A stretch of DNA of 64,000 nucleotides from Blattamonas nauphoetae (GCA_033064195.1 JARBJD010000331.1:1-64000); one strand, 5' to 3'. Counted from the stretch's first letter, positions 34,759 through 45,481 are shown. A program made the numbers and translations. The notes: generated from the sequence alone by a model not told the origin.

Positions 34759-37140
34759 TCAATCAGTCGTTCTCTCATCGAATGCTCGAGCAATCTGCGA
34801 TGAAAGAGAGGGCATCTCATGGGTTGCTTCTTTCCGTTCCCATCGTCTGGAGAAGTGTTCGTGGACCGGATCAAATCTCTTTCCGGATAGTTCCTCGTGG
34901 TGAATCGCTCTTGGTGGAAAGGATGGAAATGATGGAAGTGATAGTGGGAAGGAGAGATTCGTGGGAGGAGGAAGAGACACGGACGAACGAGTCGAGATCG
35001 ACGAACAGGCAAGACGTGCTTCAGATTCAGTCTCCCAAATATCCATCTCATCCATGACATCCATCAATCTCTCATTCTCGTCCCCCACATATTCGCTCAC
35101 TCTCATCATTTTCTCGCTTCTCACATCATCGAGATCCATGCTTCGTTTCTGCTTCACAATGAGATCGTCGATTGTGCGGTGAGTGGACATCTTTACGATT
35201 GGGTGATACCTTGGATGTGGATGAAGAGTTTTGAATTCATGAATCAATGATTGGTAGTGGTAGTTGGTAAGTATGTCAGGAGCATTCATTGAAATCAGAA
35301 AGAGAGATTCAAGGGCGGAGCTGGAGAGAGACGAACGAAAGAACGTCTTAATCCGATTCGTCCGACTGAAGCCACGTTCAGCCTCGACAGATGTTGGAGA
35401 CACGAGCAAGCAGATTTGACTGAGGATGGATAGGCGTGGATAGAGAAGGGAGTCAGTTTGGGAGTGGATCGTGGAGCACCATCTCTCTCCAAAGGTTCGA
35501 ATCGTTTCGTTTTCTACTGTGCAAGAATCTACAAACGAATCAAATTCCGTATCCATCGAAGTTGAACACGTATCGTTGAAATGGATTGAATACGTTTCAC
35601 AGAGAGAAGCATACGCCGTTCTCGCGAGGCTTGTATCTTCTTTATCGACACAGAAGAGGTCGATGAAGTGTCTCCATTCCCCCATCGACATCTCCTCCGC
35701 GAATTCAGTCTCCAGATCGGAGAGAAACATCATGGAAAGGTTTATCTTCGACAGAAGTGTGTCTCCAGCTGTCCGTAGCGTCTTTGGAGAGACCAGTGAA
35801 AGGAGAGCAGAGGGGTTGTTCAGTTCGGACAGGTGGGCGAGAGTTGATTGCAGCTGATCGTTCAGGTCGAAGAGTGACAGGCTTCGGCGCTGAACAATTT
35901 CAGTGAGAGAGTGAAATGGAGAGAGAACTGTTTTGAGGAGAACCAGTGTCGAGCGAAATCGCTTCGTCCATTGTTGTTTGAGCCGAATCTCTTTTCTTTT
36001 TGTCAACGACGTAGTTGCCAGAATTTTGGTGATGGATTGATAGCAGGCGAGAGCGTGTTCGGTAGTTCTAAAGATCGAATCCCATCTTATGCGATGGATG
36101 AGAGGAAGCGATGTCTTTCTTTCTTTGAGTCGCTTCTGTAAAGTCACCAACAGCCGTCGACGGTGCGGACTTCGTTTGATGAAAGAAGCACAGTCTTTCA
36201 GAATCTCGATTGCTCTTCTGAATTCAGAATACTGAATGCGATGGAGGGTTCGGTTCAGGACGATTTGGATTCGATGAGCGAAACAATGAACATGAATCCC
36301 TCTAAACCCTGCGAGTCTAAACCGTCCCAGAAACCCGTCGTTCTCTCCTCTCATTGCACTGTCACCATCCGAGGAAACAGAAATGCAATGGTGTAGTGGC
36401 AACTCGTTTTTCTCGAGAGTCGATCGAACAGCGTTAAGAATCTGTTCGCCAGACGATGTTGAGATGTGAGGGAGACCAATTGCTTGACGACTCAGTTGCT
36501 CATGTCGATCGAAAAATTTGAGAATAATTATGAGATGGTTGTTTGCCGAGATATCTGTCGATGAATCAATGATGACTGAGTAGAATGGACGGTTGGTTGA
36601 AAGGAGGGAACGATTGAAGGCGAATACTTGAGACATGATGGATAAAGCGTTTTGGAAGGAACGATGCGATTGAAATGTGCCGACAGATGAGGAAGGAATA
36701 TTCGCTGAGCGATCGAACTCAGCAACGAGTGATCGATGATGACAGATTGGTAGATTATGTTTAGAGATGTAATGGACAGATCTAAATAAATTGGTGATCA
36801 GGATGTGGGAGAGATGCATTCGAGAAAGTGAGTTTTGAGTTGGCCCACTGAGTATTGCCTCTTTTGATTCAGCATTTGCATGAAGGTTTGTTTGAGTGTG
36901 TTTAACCAGGTTCGAGAGTTTGATACTTGTCGAATATCGCGTAATAAATGATTGGTTTTTGAGACGCTTGTTTTGATAGAATTCCGAGCATCTACAACAG
37001 AGAATCCCTTCCCCATCAACTTGCTTAAAGAGACCTTTCTCAGTCGGAAACATGTTTTCAAAGTCCTTTATCAACCTTGCCTGTTTCAAATCATTGATGG
37101 AAGAAAGAGGAGGATGCGAAATGGAGAAGTTTGGATCCAT
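34759..37140 (-). mobile_element. hAT transposase, 793 aa, uninterrupted
   Basis: Minus-strand frame from MDPNFSISHPPLSS to FDERTTD. An N-terminal TTF-type zinc finger (ILCCRCSEFYQNKR, then LSNLVKHTQTNLHANAE) is at about residues 45-110. The RNase H-like core has first Asp in VIIDSSTDIS (about 190), second in VSSDGDSAMRG followed by GIHVHCFAHRIQ (about 255-285), and the hAT C-terminal dimerisation block VSPTSVEAERGFSRTNRIKT with SSLSSSALESLFLISMN (about 590-630). A 150-residue polar tail is unusual. All key parts are present, so it may be functional. No terminal inverted repeats or 8-bp duplication were found near it. It sits between the minisatellite and the cut end of the Polinton left-hand piece. 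Confidence 0.85.
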
Positions 37141-37228
37141 CGAGAAAAATATGGGAATGTGATCAATCCCGGATCTCGTCTTTATGATGAAATTGAGACG
37201 AATGCTCCAAGGAAAATGATCACATGAA

Positions 37229-38703
37229 TTATATCAACAAGAAAAAGAATGAATCTGAATGAATTGAGGAAGTCGGCTCTGTGGGTGGAAAGCCCTGCAC
37301 ATGAACCATAGTTGCAGTTAGTGGAACAATGAGAATAGGAACAACCAGAGCATCATCATTTTCGTTGACATAAGACTGACTAAGGACGTACTTTTTATTA
37401 TCCTCATCGTATTCATAAATGTGAACTGTGATGTTGAGGATCTTCATTGTTTCTTCCATATCTGATGCAATATCAAATCCAGGATATTTTTTCAAGTGTT
37501 CAGTTAATTGATGTGGTTTAAGATGTGTAAGATTCTTGCACTTAGCAAATAATCGATGAGCTTCAGCATTTCGAATATCTCGAGTTAATCTTCTCTCTGG
37601 AGTATCTGGAAGTGTTTTGTGGGATACAGCTTGAAAGAAACAGATATTGTATGGAGAATCAACGTACTTAATATTGTGTGTCTTCATGTGGATGGTGAGT
37701 AAAGCATTTGCTTTTCCTGCAACTGGAAATCGATAGACAGCAACCAATAGAGAATGAAACGCGATAAACATTGACTTGGTATCCATTAGTGTTCTCTCTT
37801 GTGATTCCTTGATCAGATTGATTGCATATTTCGAATACTCAGCGACGTCTGCCTCATTACGAATGACCGTTGGGAAACTCTTTGATGTGTTCTCCAATTC
37901 TGGTCTGAAATCATTGTACGTTGTCTCGTTACCATCTTTTCTCTCAACGATCTTTCCAAAGTCAATACTGATCTTGAATGGATGATCCTTCTCTTTTTCA
38001 TACACAGTCCTGATAAATGTAGTGATTTCCTCAACGTTCTTCAGATGATTGTGGAAGTACAACTGATATGGTTTTCCATTGGTAGTTTCTTTTTCGATCT
38101 CGTTCTTTTTAAACTTTCTTCGTGCACTCTGTAAACATGAATTGAATGCGTTTTTGTTTCGTGGTTCAGCAAGTAGGATACATTCGTTAAATCCATTGAA
38201 TGACTTCACATCCTTTGATTCCATTCGTTCATTTTTCTTTTGAATGATCAACAGATTCTTCATCCAATGATCCATAAGCTTCTCTTCAATTGACTTTAGT
38301 TTTCTTGTGATCTTGAACACTTGCTTCTTCAGTTCAGTTTCGTTAATTCTTGGATGAGCTTTCATATCGATGATGATGATATTGTGATCCTCTTCATTCA
38401 TCATTGCATTGTTGTTCTGTTCATTCTGTTTGTGAATCGCTTGTTGTTCTCTTTGTTGTTCAATTTGTTGAATGTAACTCTCGATATCACTATCACCAAT
38501 ATGCTTTGTTGGTCCTTCGAAGTGAACATCTGGATTCTTGAGCATTGATAGGAGATATGATCTTTGATGTTTGTAGTTTTTACTCTCGGGATTGTAGTGT
38601 CGATCATATCCATGTTTATCCTTGAAGTCAAACGTGGTGTTCGGAAATAGTTGTTTAATTTTGGTGATGTAATTTAGTACAACTTTTAGAGGAGATTCCA
38701 TTT
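37229..38703 (-). pseudogene. Polinton protein-primed DNA polymerase, N-terminal region only
   Basis: The frame continues upstream of the chosen start, but MESPLKVVLNYITK at 38703 is preferred because a T-rich block (ATTATTTTTGG then TTTTTTAATTC and AAAATG) precedes it. The product is about 490 residues: a charged, coiled first half and a C-terminal part (VDSPYNICFFQAVSH, then ILNITVHIYEYDEDNKKY, then VVPILIVPLTATMVHV) that matches the pattern of the domain in front of the exonuclease in Polinton PolB proteins. Exonuclease and polymerase motifs are not in the window. It is read toward the centre of the element, as PolB is in other Polintons. Confidence 0.6.
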
Positions 38704-38853
38704 TAGTCGAATTAAAAAATCCAAAAATAATAAAAGTTAAGTGATTATTCTTGATGAGCTCCAAAACTGTACAAATTTTTCTTTCTCCTAGTTTTTTTCT
38801 GAAGACATAATTGTGACTTTGCGACTGTTGACATTGGTGAGGACAAAAACACG

Positions 38854-40430
38854 TGAAGGTTAGTTCCATTTTGCGTTCGTGAGAGTTTCCTTAAGACAAC
38901 CCGATACTCCTTTGGGGATCATTCTATCGTGATCCTACTTAATGACTAACACTGGCGAAGTCCTTGAAGGAATAAGCATTGGGTGGGCATGATTTACGGT
39001 CACATCTAAGTGATGCCAACATGAACCCCGGAGCGGATTTATTAAATCCACCGTCTCCAACACAACCTCCAAGTAGTTCTACGCATTAATCACAAGGGCA
39101 CCATTTTGCCTGAGCATCAAGGGAAATTACGTCGAGGTCTCACACTTGAACATTTTGGACCTACTCTTCATATGCGAAATAAAAAATCCGAAAAAAAATA
39201 AATTGGCCTTAATTTTGAAAATTCCCATAAGTCCAGATAATGTTGTCAGATCACTCTAGAAACATGATAAATGTACTTGCCGTGTCGATATTGACCTTGT
39301 TGGTACAATTTTGGGTGGTCACAAAAATAAAGGTCAATTTTTAAAAATTCATTTTTTTTTATTCTCTTTGGAGTTACTTCATCGAGTGGTGGACTTTTCA
39401 AAAATGAAAATCAAATTTTGACCTGGGGCACCTAGTCCACCTGGGTCACCATTTAGTCCGGAATAATCAATGAGGAGAAAAATAATCGATTCGTCATTAT
39501 TGATTCGGAGATTCGTCGATGGAGTTCTTCTCTGTCTTTCCTCTCAAGTGAGGTTTTCTCTTTGCTCTGAACCATTCGTCAAGTCTCGCTTTGTATACTT
39601 TATCATCACCAATCACTCGATAGTGAAAAGGAATGTGTACTTTCTTGTACTCATCAATGAGTTCACAATTATGCTTTCTCAGTTCGTTTTCAACAAAAGA
39701 TTGAGTGTAATGCTTACGCTTCATCTTGTGTGTTCTGACTCCTTTCATCCATTGTGATGGTTTGATTCTCCATTCAACTCCTTCATGAAGATATTTCACT
39801 ACTGACTCTGATGTTTTGTATTCACCAACGAGTTCACAATTCTCACTGTGTAGTGACTCAATGAATTTTTCTTTATTGCAACAGTTATCGAATCTGTGAT
39901 ACATGTTTGGATTCAGATGTGGTCTTGCTCCTTTAATGAAAGCAGGAATGTAAACTCGATAAATCTCATCAGGTTTATCTTCACTCGCATAATCGAAAGT
40001 ACCATGTGCCAAATATGAGGTTCCAGAACGATTCAGAACTGGTTCGGTGATTAGTATTAATTTTTCATTCTTTAGAGTCTCGTTAAGTTTGTTTGGTGTA
40101 AGCTGATTCGTCATTTAATACAAAATAAAAAAATCAGATAATAAAACAATTAACGTTTGTTTTGTCAATGAATGAAAAAAACCCTTTAGATTTAAGTTTG
40201 CTAAATGGGGTCACTTTTTTGACTAAAGAATTGAATTTGAACCCAAAAAAGGTATCCACCAAAATGCAAGAAAACAAGTATTATCCGGCATTTCGGAATC
40301 ATAGCTGATTGTACTTTAAAAATAATACTCTGTTCAATCGGAATTGAGAATCACTATTCAGTTCCCAGTATTATAATTCCCGGACTAATTGCAATATAGG
40401 AGCCTATCGATATTCTTCTTCTATACTACT
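38854..40430. repeat. Polinton terminal repeat, copy B
   Basis: About 1.58 kb, nearly identical to copy A at 10760-12368 and in the same direction within the window. In a whole Polinton these two repeats would be inverted with respect to each other, so the direct arrangement here shows that one end has been turned around. Confidence 0.85.
39497..40114 (-). CDS. Gene inside the Polinton terminal repeat, copy B, 205 aa
   Basis: Whole frame starting MTNQLTPNKLNETL, preceded on the minus strand by ATTTTGTATTAAATG. The product contains two related halves: VKYLHEGVEWRIKPSQWMKG and IPFHYRVIGDDKVYKARLDEW, each preceded by an NCELVGEYK- or NCELIDEYK-type block. The first part (LILITEPVLNRSGTSYLAHG) is beta-like. 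No family was recognised. Because the gene lies inside the terminal repeat, a whole element would carry it twice. Confidence 0.6.
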   Translation of the reverse strand: MTNQLTPNKLNETLKNEKLILITEPVLNRSGTSYLAHGTFDYASEDKPDEIYRVYIPAFIKGARPHLNPNMYHRFDNCCNKEKFIESLHSENCELVGEYKTSESVVKYLHEGVEWRIKPSQWMKGVRTHKMKRKHYTQSFVENELRKHNCELIDEYKKVHIPFHYRVIGDDKVYKARLDEWFRAKRKPHLRGKTEKNSIDESPNQ

Positions 40431-40436
40431 GAAGTG
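40431..40436. other. Polinton target duplication, copy B (GAAGTG)
   Basis: Six bases directly after the second Polinton tip; reverse complement of CACTTC at 12369-12374. Confidence 0.75.
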
Positions 40437-40990
40437 AAGGTGGTGTTCGGGCAGGCCAGATTTCCTCCAAGATTCGCATCCAACATTGTCGTCCCACTGT
40501 CGTGATTCGAGCTTTCGTGGCACGCAACACCCAATTATGTTTTGCTGTTGCAAACTCCCAAACCTGTTCTGGTTTTCCCAAATTGGAGTCCGGTTGCTGG
40601 AAGTGGGCTCAGAAGTTGAGCTAGTTGGCTGGAGACACGGGCTGTGGTGAAGTTCGGAGTGGTTTCCAACAAGTGAAATTGTTGTAGAGATCAGTGGGTG
40701 ATTCCTTGCATGCTATTTCTCATGATCGGCATGGATGGACCAGGAGAGAATCATGACACAAACATTGTGAGTTTCCGGCAATTCATCACTAGTGGGCAGG
40801 GAGACTCTCCAAGCCTGCAACACATTTCTGAGGTGAAAGTTGAAATTTCGTGATTGAATTGCATCATTAATTTGGTAGATCATGACTCTTTGCAATCTGG
40901 AGAGATGGAGCAATATATCCGAATTGTGGAGGAGAGATGGCACGAGATTCGGAAGGTGGATCAGAAAAGTGAGCAGTGGCATGAAAGAAT
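40437..40990 (-). pseudogene. Host beta-helix repeat protein, 5'-side part
   Basis: Minus-strand frame next to the Polinton end: LLETTPNFTTARVSSQLAQ, then a TAA, then VACHESSNHDSGTTMLDANL and GGNLACPNTTF, running into the 6-bp flank. When read on across one copy of the flank, the frame continues exactly into TSCICESN at 12370. Gly-Asn/Cys spacing and the TTF..C turn are those of the beta-helix family. The in-frame TAA (near 40525) and another stop further upstream mark it as decayed. The region 40990-41395 has no recognisable gene. Confidence 0.6.
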
Positions 40991-41403
40991 CAGAGAGTAA
41001 CTTCGAGGGAGGCCAGAGATCGAGTGTCGAGGATCTATCTGAAGGATAATTAGAAGAGAAGGCTATAATGAGAAGAATTAGAAAAAGGACAGATTAACCA
41101 TGCCAAAATAGGACTGAAGAGTGTGATCAAGTGAAGAAATCTCGAAGATAAACAAAGAATTGAACAACGAATGGAAACCAGTAGAATCTATCACTCAAAC
41201 AGTTCAAATTTCGTAAAAGAATAGGCCAATGAGATCCTTAGTGACAAAATTGAGATAATTGGAGACAATTAGGCGTGATTTGACCTGATCTTCACGAGGA
41301 TCTGAATGAAGTTTTATTGTGGGATGATTCATCTCGAGTTTTCAATGAAACTGATTGAAAACTAAAATTTACACGGATATTTGGTCTTTCACTTCGGAAT
41401 TCT

Positions 41404-43457
41404 TAGGCATGGCTGACCGGCCAAAAGTGCCGGTCAGTGTCACTCCAGAATTCTTCAAAGGGTCGGATCTCATCTGATCGTTAAATCACATGCTATGAGC
41501 AAGAAGCGGGCAAATTAGTCAATATTCATGTCAAGATTAACTTACTGAAACAGTTTGGGCTCGTTATCTACTCGTCCGATGCGGCTTCAGAATTCAATGG
41601 ACCTTTCCTCTCCACACTATCGAGATATCTTCGCTTATGAGACAAAGAGACAATAATCCAAGTGACTGTCTGACTTTTCAATTGTTTTTACTGTCTTTTA
41701 GATTACTATCGTTCCACAATTTGACCATCTTTTTCAATCATGTGATCCATTGGACATCAGACTGATCCGAACACAATCTACAAAACAAAGTTCCATAACT
41801 CATGTCAGAACCGGTATGTACTACTTTCTTTCTTAATCTGACAGATCGAAAAGGAATTTTACATCCCAACCAACAATTTTCACTCAGCTTACAACAGTTT
41901 CTTGTCATAGTCTGACACTTGTCGGAGCACGACGAGGACAGGTTGGGACTGAAACTGTCAACAAGCACCACCTCGTCAAGAACTGCGAGTCGGACCAGTT
42001 GATGCGCACAGTTGTGACTGACAGCCAAGTCGACAACCAGCCTCCTCTCTCACAGGACGATCTAGTCCGTCATTCCTTGAACGACACCACTCCATCCGAG
42101 CAGACCTCGTCGTCCTTCAAAGGCTCCATCATCATCCACCGCAACGCTCCTCGTTCGATTGCCAACCAGCTCTCCAACTCCCTCCTTCTCCTCACTCCAA
42201 ACACCAGCTGCAGACCGAAAGTCAGTACCATCCCCAGCCTCATCATCGAAAACGAGGACGTCGAGTGCAACCACGGAGCGACCTGCGGAGAGCTCGACAA
42301 GTCGCCCCTCTTCTTCTTCAGCACCCGCGGCATCGGCGACATGGAAGCCCTGGCCATTCTTGTCAAAGCGTTCAGCGACGAAGTGCTGTCGAAGATCGTT
42401 CTGGGATACACGTTGACAGCCAAGCAACACGGCGAGAAGGCGCGTCTGCCGTCCTTCATCCGGTCGCTCTTCTTCGCCTCATTCGACTTGAGTGTCACTC
42501 TCCATCTCGAACACCTCAAAGAAGAGGCAGCACAGAAGCTCATCGAAAAGGCCGAGCAGGAGAAGAGACGCCAAGCTCGCCAGCTCCACGCCTTTACGTT
42601 CGATCCGGACAAAGAACCAGCCTCGCCGTTCGACACAGCCACCACTCTGAAGGAGTTCCCAGCCATCATCCACCCACTCACCAACCGCCCTGTCGTCTAC
42701 CTCGACAACGCAGCGACAACACCCCGCTCCACAACTGTGTTCGACCGCCTCCGCCACTTCGACAAGTTTCAAAACGAGAATGTGCACCGTGCTGTGCACC
42801 ATCTGAGTGAGGAGGCCACGCGGGAATACGAAGGAGCTCGGAAGTCCATTGCTCGCTTTGTGGGAGCCGAGAAGGATCGGGACATCGTGTTCACGAGCGG
42901 GACCACAGACAGCATCAACACGATCGTCAATTCGTTCATCATCCCAACGATGCGCCACTGGATCGAGTCCACCGACAGAAGCGACTTCGTCATTGTGCTC
43001 ACTGAGCTGGAGCACCACGCGAACATTGAGCCTTTGCAGATGGCCCTAAACATGACCGAAACAGACACTTCTTCTTGACGATCTTCTTCTCCCCAACGAA
43101 GATACAGACACACCTCTCGGAATGGACAGGTTCACTGTCTTCTATGGGAATGTGAAGTTGAGAGAGTTGATCTCCCCACAAGTTAAATTTCTACCCATAC
43201 CTGTTTTTAAATGTGTCCGAGTCTAAAATGAGAAAAAATAAGAATGATACGATTGGATGGAAGTGATAAGAATTAAATTCGAACATTTCTGAAGAAGATG
43301 CCTGGAAACACAAGTCGTTTCTTCGAATCTCCGCTCAAATTGAATTGCCTTCGGAATAATGGTAACTCTCGATTATGGGTTCCAACATTACTCCGGTCAG
43401 TGACCGTCAGTGCTTTTCGATGAAAACTGACCGGTCAGTGCCGGTCAGCCATGCCTA
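41404..43457. mobile_element. Non-autonomous hAT element carrying a SufDSU fragment
   Basis: 2054 bp with terminal inverted repeats TAGGCATGGCTGACCGGC (41404) and GCCGGTCAGCCATGCCTA (ending 43457), flanked by the 8-bp direct repeat GGAATTCT (41396-41403 and 43458-43465). The subterminal parts carry repeated GACCGGTCAGTG-type motifs on both sides. About 70-90 bp at each end are homologous to the 5.07-kb element at 45334-50400, in inverted orientation. No transposase is inside; the cargo is a piece of a host iron-sulfur gene. Confidence 0.92.
41880..43225 (+). pseudogene. sufDSU: SufDSU fusion fragment (SufD C-terminus plus SufS N-terminus)
   Basis: The first half is SufD-like: LVGARRGQVGTETVNKH, LVKNCESDQLMRTVV, FKGSIIIHRNAPRSIANQ, NEDVECNHGATCGELD and FFFSTRGIGDMEALAI, the conserved C-terminal half of SufD that works in the SufBCD scaffold. 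A charged linker leads to SufS, the PLP cysteine desulfurase: VVYLDNAATTPRSTT, DIVFTSGTTDSINTIV, ELEHHANIEPLQ. After a one-base shift near 43070 the frame goes on to ISPQVKFLPIP at about 43210. The PLP lysine and active cysteine of SufS and the SufU part are absent. It has no start codon of its own and lies fully inside the hAT, so it is a captured copy; the working gene must be elsewhere. Confidence 0.88.
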
Positions 43458-43499
43458 GGAATTCTGAATTATATCCAAATTTGAACAGTAGAAATTTTC

Positions 43500-43740
43500 T
43501 GAGATCAAAAAAGCTGAGATCGATGAGATCAGTCTCAAAGGTCTGATCATCAGTGTGGGTTGTGGCTGCGGTGGGAGGGTGCCCTCGTTGTCTTCTCCGA
43601 TGGGCGAAATGGGCGGGTCGGGAAGGGTGGGATGGGCGGCTGGTGTGGTGAGAGGCAGGAACGTCTGCTGAGAGAGTGTGGGTCGCAGGAGAGTACTTGG
43701 TCGTTTGAGCATCGGGACAGGACGATCCATCGTGCCTGAC
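43500..43740 (-). pseudogene. Pro-rich cytoplasmic-tail-like remnant
   Basis: Minus-strand frame DRPVPMLKRPSTLLRPTLSQ to ENFYCS: Pro/Thr-rich, without hydrophobic segments. It lies downstream of the secreted protein gene at 44238-45227 and may be its tail after several breaks, but the link is not proven. 43741-44029 holds no gene; 44030-44237 has one short frame. Confidence 0.3.
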
Positions 43741-44237
43741 TGCTCTGTACTTATCGTCGAGCTATTTCTCGATGGAGGGGAGAGTTGTCCAATGAAAGAG
43801 GATTCATGGACTCGAACATATCTGTTAAATCAGGGAAAATGATATTCAACACGATTGGAATGGCGATGAACGTAGTTAAGAACTCGAAGTGAGGGGGTTA
43901 TGTGTCGTGTAGTCTCGACAGTATTAAGGAAAGATATCGAGGAATGGAGGATTTTGAGTCGTTTGGTTATGTTAGTGAATCCAGTGTCGCATTTGCATTA
44001 AAATACAACGAGTTTTTCAGAGATTTTTGCTACGTTGTGTGGAGATTGTCTGTAGACGAGGTAATCTTTTGATAAATGAGTGGTGGTGATGGAGAAGAGG
44101 TGCCAGATGGTAAATTAGACATCGACGATCTTAAATACTGAGAGAGAGGTGGAGTTGAATTTAGATACCCATTCTTTGAAAAAGTGTTCTGAACAATCCC
44201 AATCTGATGCAGATAGCCTAATTGTTGCGACTCGTTT

Positions 44238-45227
44238 TTAATACGCTTCACTTTGACTCATAGCCGAGATATGAAGGCTCTCATATTTTTGTCTGAATTT
44301 AGCCGGTTTAATAAATAAAACCGGTTTTGTGGAGGGTCTATCATATGCTTCGCACTTTCCTTCAAGATAGAGGTTGAGTGGGAATTGGGCGATTCTGGTC
44401 AGTTTGCCCTCTTCTCGAATTTGGTGTCCTGCGTTTTGAATACTGATGATGAACGTGTTCGTGGCATTGTCTGGAATCGAACACACAATTCCCTTCTAAA
44501 CAAGGCTGGTGAGTGACGTGACAGTGCGTTTTGGAACCACAACCTTGGAATCTTCAATGTTAATGTCGTTGAGAATCAGGACACCGATATCAGGATCATA
44601 CACCTCCATTTTGGTCACTCTGATTGCTCCCTGGTTAACAATGACCGCGGCCGCCTTCCGATCCCATCCGGTGAGATTGACCTTCGTTGATAGCTTCGAA
44701 AATGGGGTGGTTGAGGACATTTGAAGAGGTCGAAAGACGACTGGGGAATCCATGGCAAGTACACCAAACTGTTCCACACGAAACACATCGTCTTTCTTGG
44801 TGCCATCTGGGGTTCGAGACGAGGATATTTGAAAGGGAATTCTGGAATCAAACGAACGGAGATACACCCACATATCAGCGTTTTTGTCGCCTTTGATCAC
44901 AATTGTTCCGTGACCAGTCAAACCATAGTGATCTGTGTTTGGTGTGAGGACGTGATCGTCAAGGATCATCGTGTATTTGATATCTTCAGCTGGCGACTGT
45001 TTGAAAGGATCGGCATTCGAATCGAATGTAACCTCCCCGTTCAGTTCGGCGTGACCTTGAATCACGATCTCGGTGACGTCAATCCACTTCGCGTGGTTGA
45101 TTGCCATTCCTAACGAATGACATGCTGTTTTGTCTGTAAAACAGGTCTTACTTTGTCCTCCGAATTCGAGGAAGATGGTATCACCCTCGGCCGAGTAAAT
45201 AAAAGTCGTAAGGATGAGGAGAATCAT
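44238..45227 (-). pseudogene. Secreted host protein with one in-frame stop
   Basis: Starts MILLILTTFIYSAEG (signal peptide, likely cut after SAEG) at 45227. The product is beta-rich with regular turns (EIVIQGHAELNGEVTF, GHGTIVIKGDKNADMW, AAAVIVNQGAIRVTKMEV), consistent with a solenoid or beta-helix ectodomain. After codon 243 comes TAG (44496-44498), and the same frame continues KGIVCSIPDNATNTF to SQSEAY at 44238. Either a recent nonsense change or read-through. The 5.07-kb hAT is inserted 107 bp upstream of the start codon and could have cut the promoter. Confidence 0.6.
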
Positions 45228-45481
45228 GATTGATATCGATTTAAATGCAATCGACCCATACTTGTTTGACTTTATGTCGTCACAAACGATGAAGTGGACT
45301 TTTGTTTCACAAAATGTGAGGTCAATGGGGTTTTAGGCTTGGCTGACCGGCACTGACCGGTCAGTTTTCACCGAAAAGTACTGACGGTCACTGACCGGAG
45401 AAATTCCGGAACCCATAATTTAGAGTTACCATTTCTCCGAAAGGGATCGAGGGGAAATTGAAATTCGAGTCAATGACGTGA

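Larger units (their letters stand above)
37229..40430 (-). mobile_element. Polinton/Maverick, left-hand piece (fossil)
   Basis: Contains the N-terminal region of the element's DNA polymerase on the minus strand and a terminal repeat that is nearly identical to 10760-12368. The outer tip again reads AGTAGTATAG inward and is followed by GAAGTG, the reverse complement of the flank of the first piece. The inner end stops against the region of the hAT transposase. This piece has few breaks apart from its cut end. Confidence 0.8.

Noticed and set aside
43500-45227. Secreted gene at 45227 as the true 5' end of the Polinton-split beta-helix gene
   Set aside because: Spacing would allow it, but a Pro-rich tail-like segment follows at 43.5-43.7 kb and the style of the solenoid differs, so the link is not supported.
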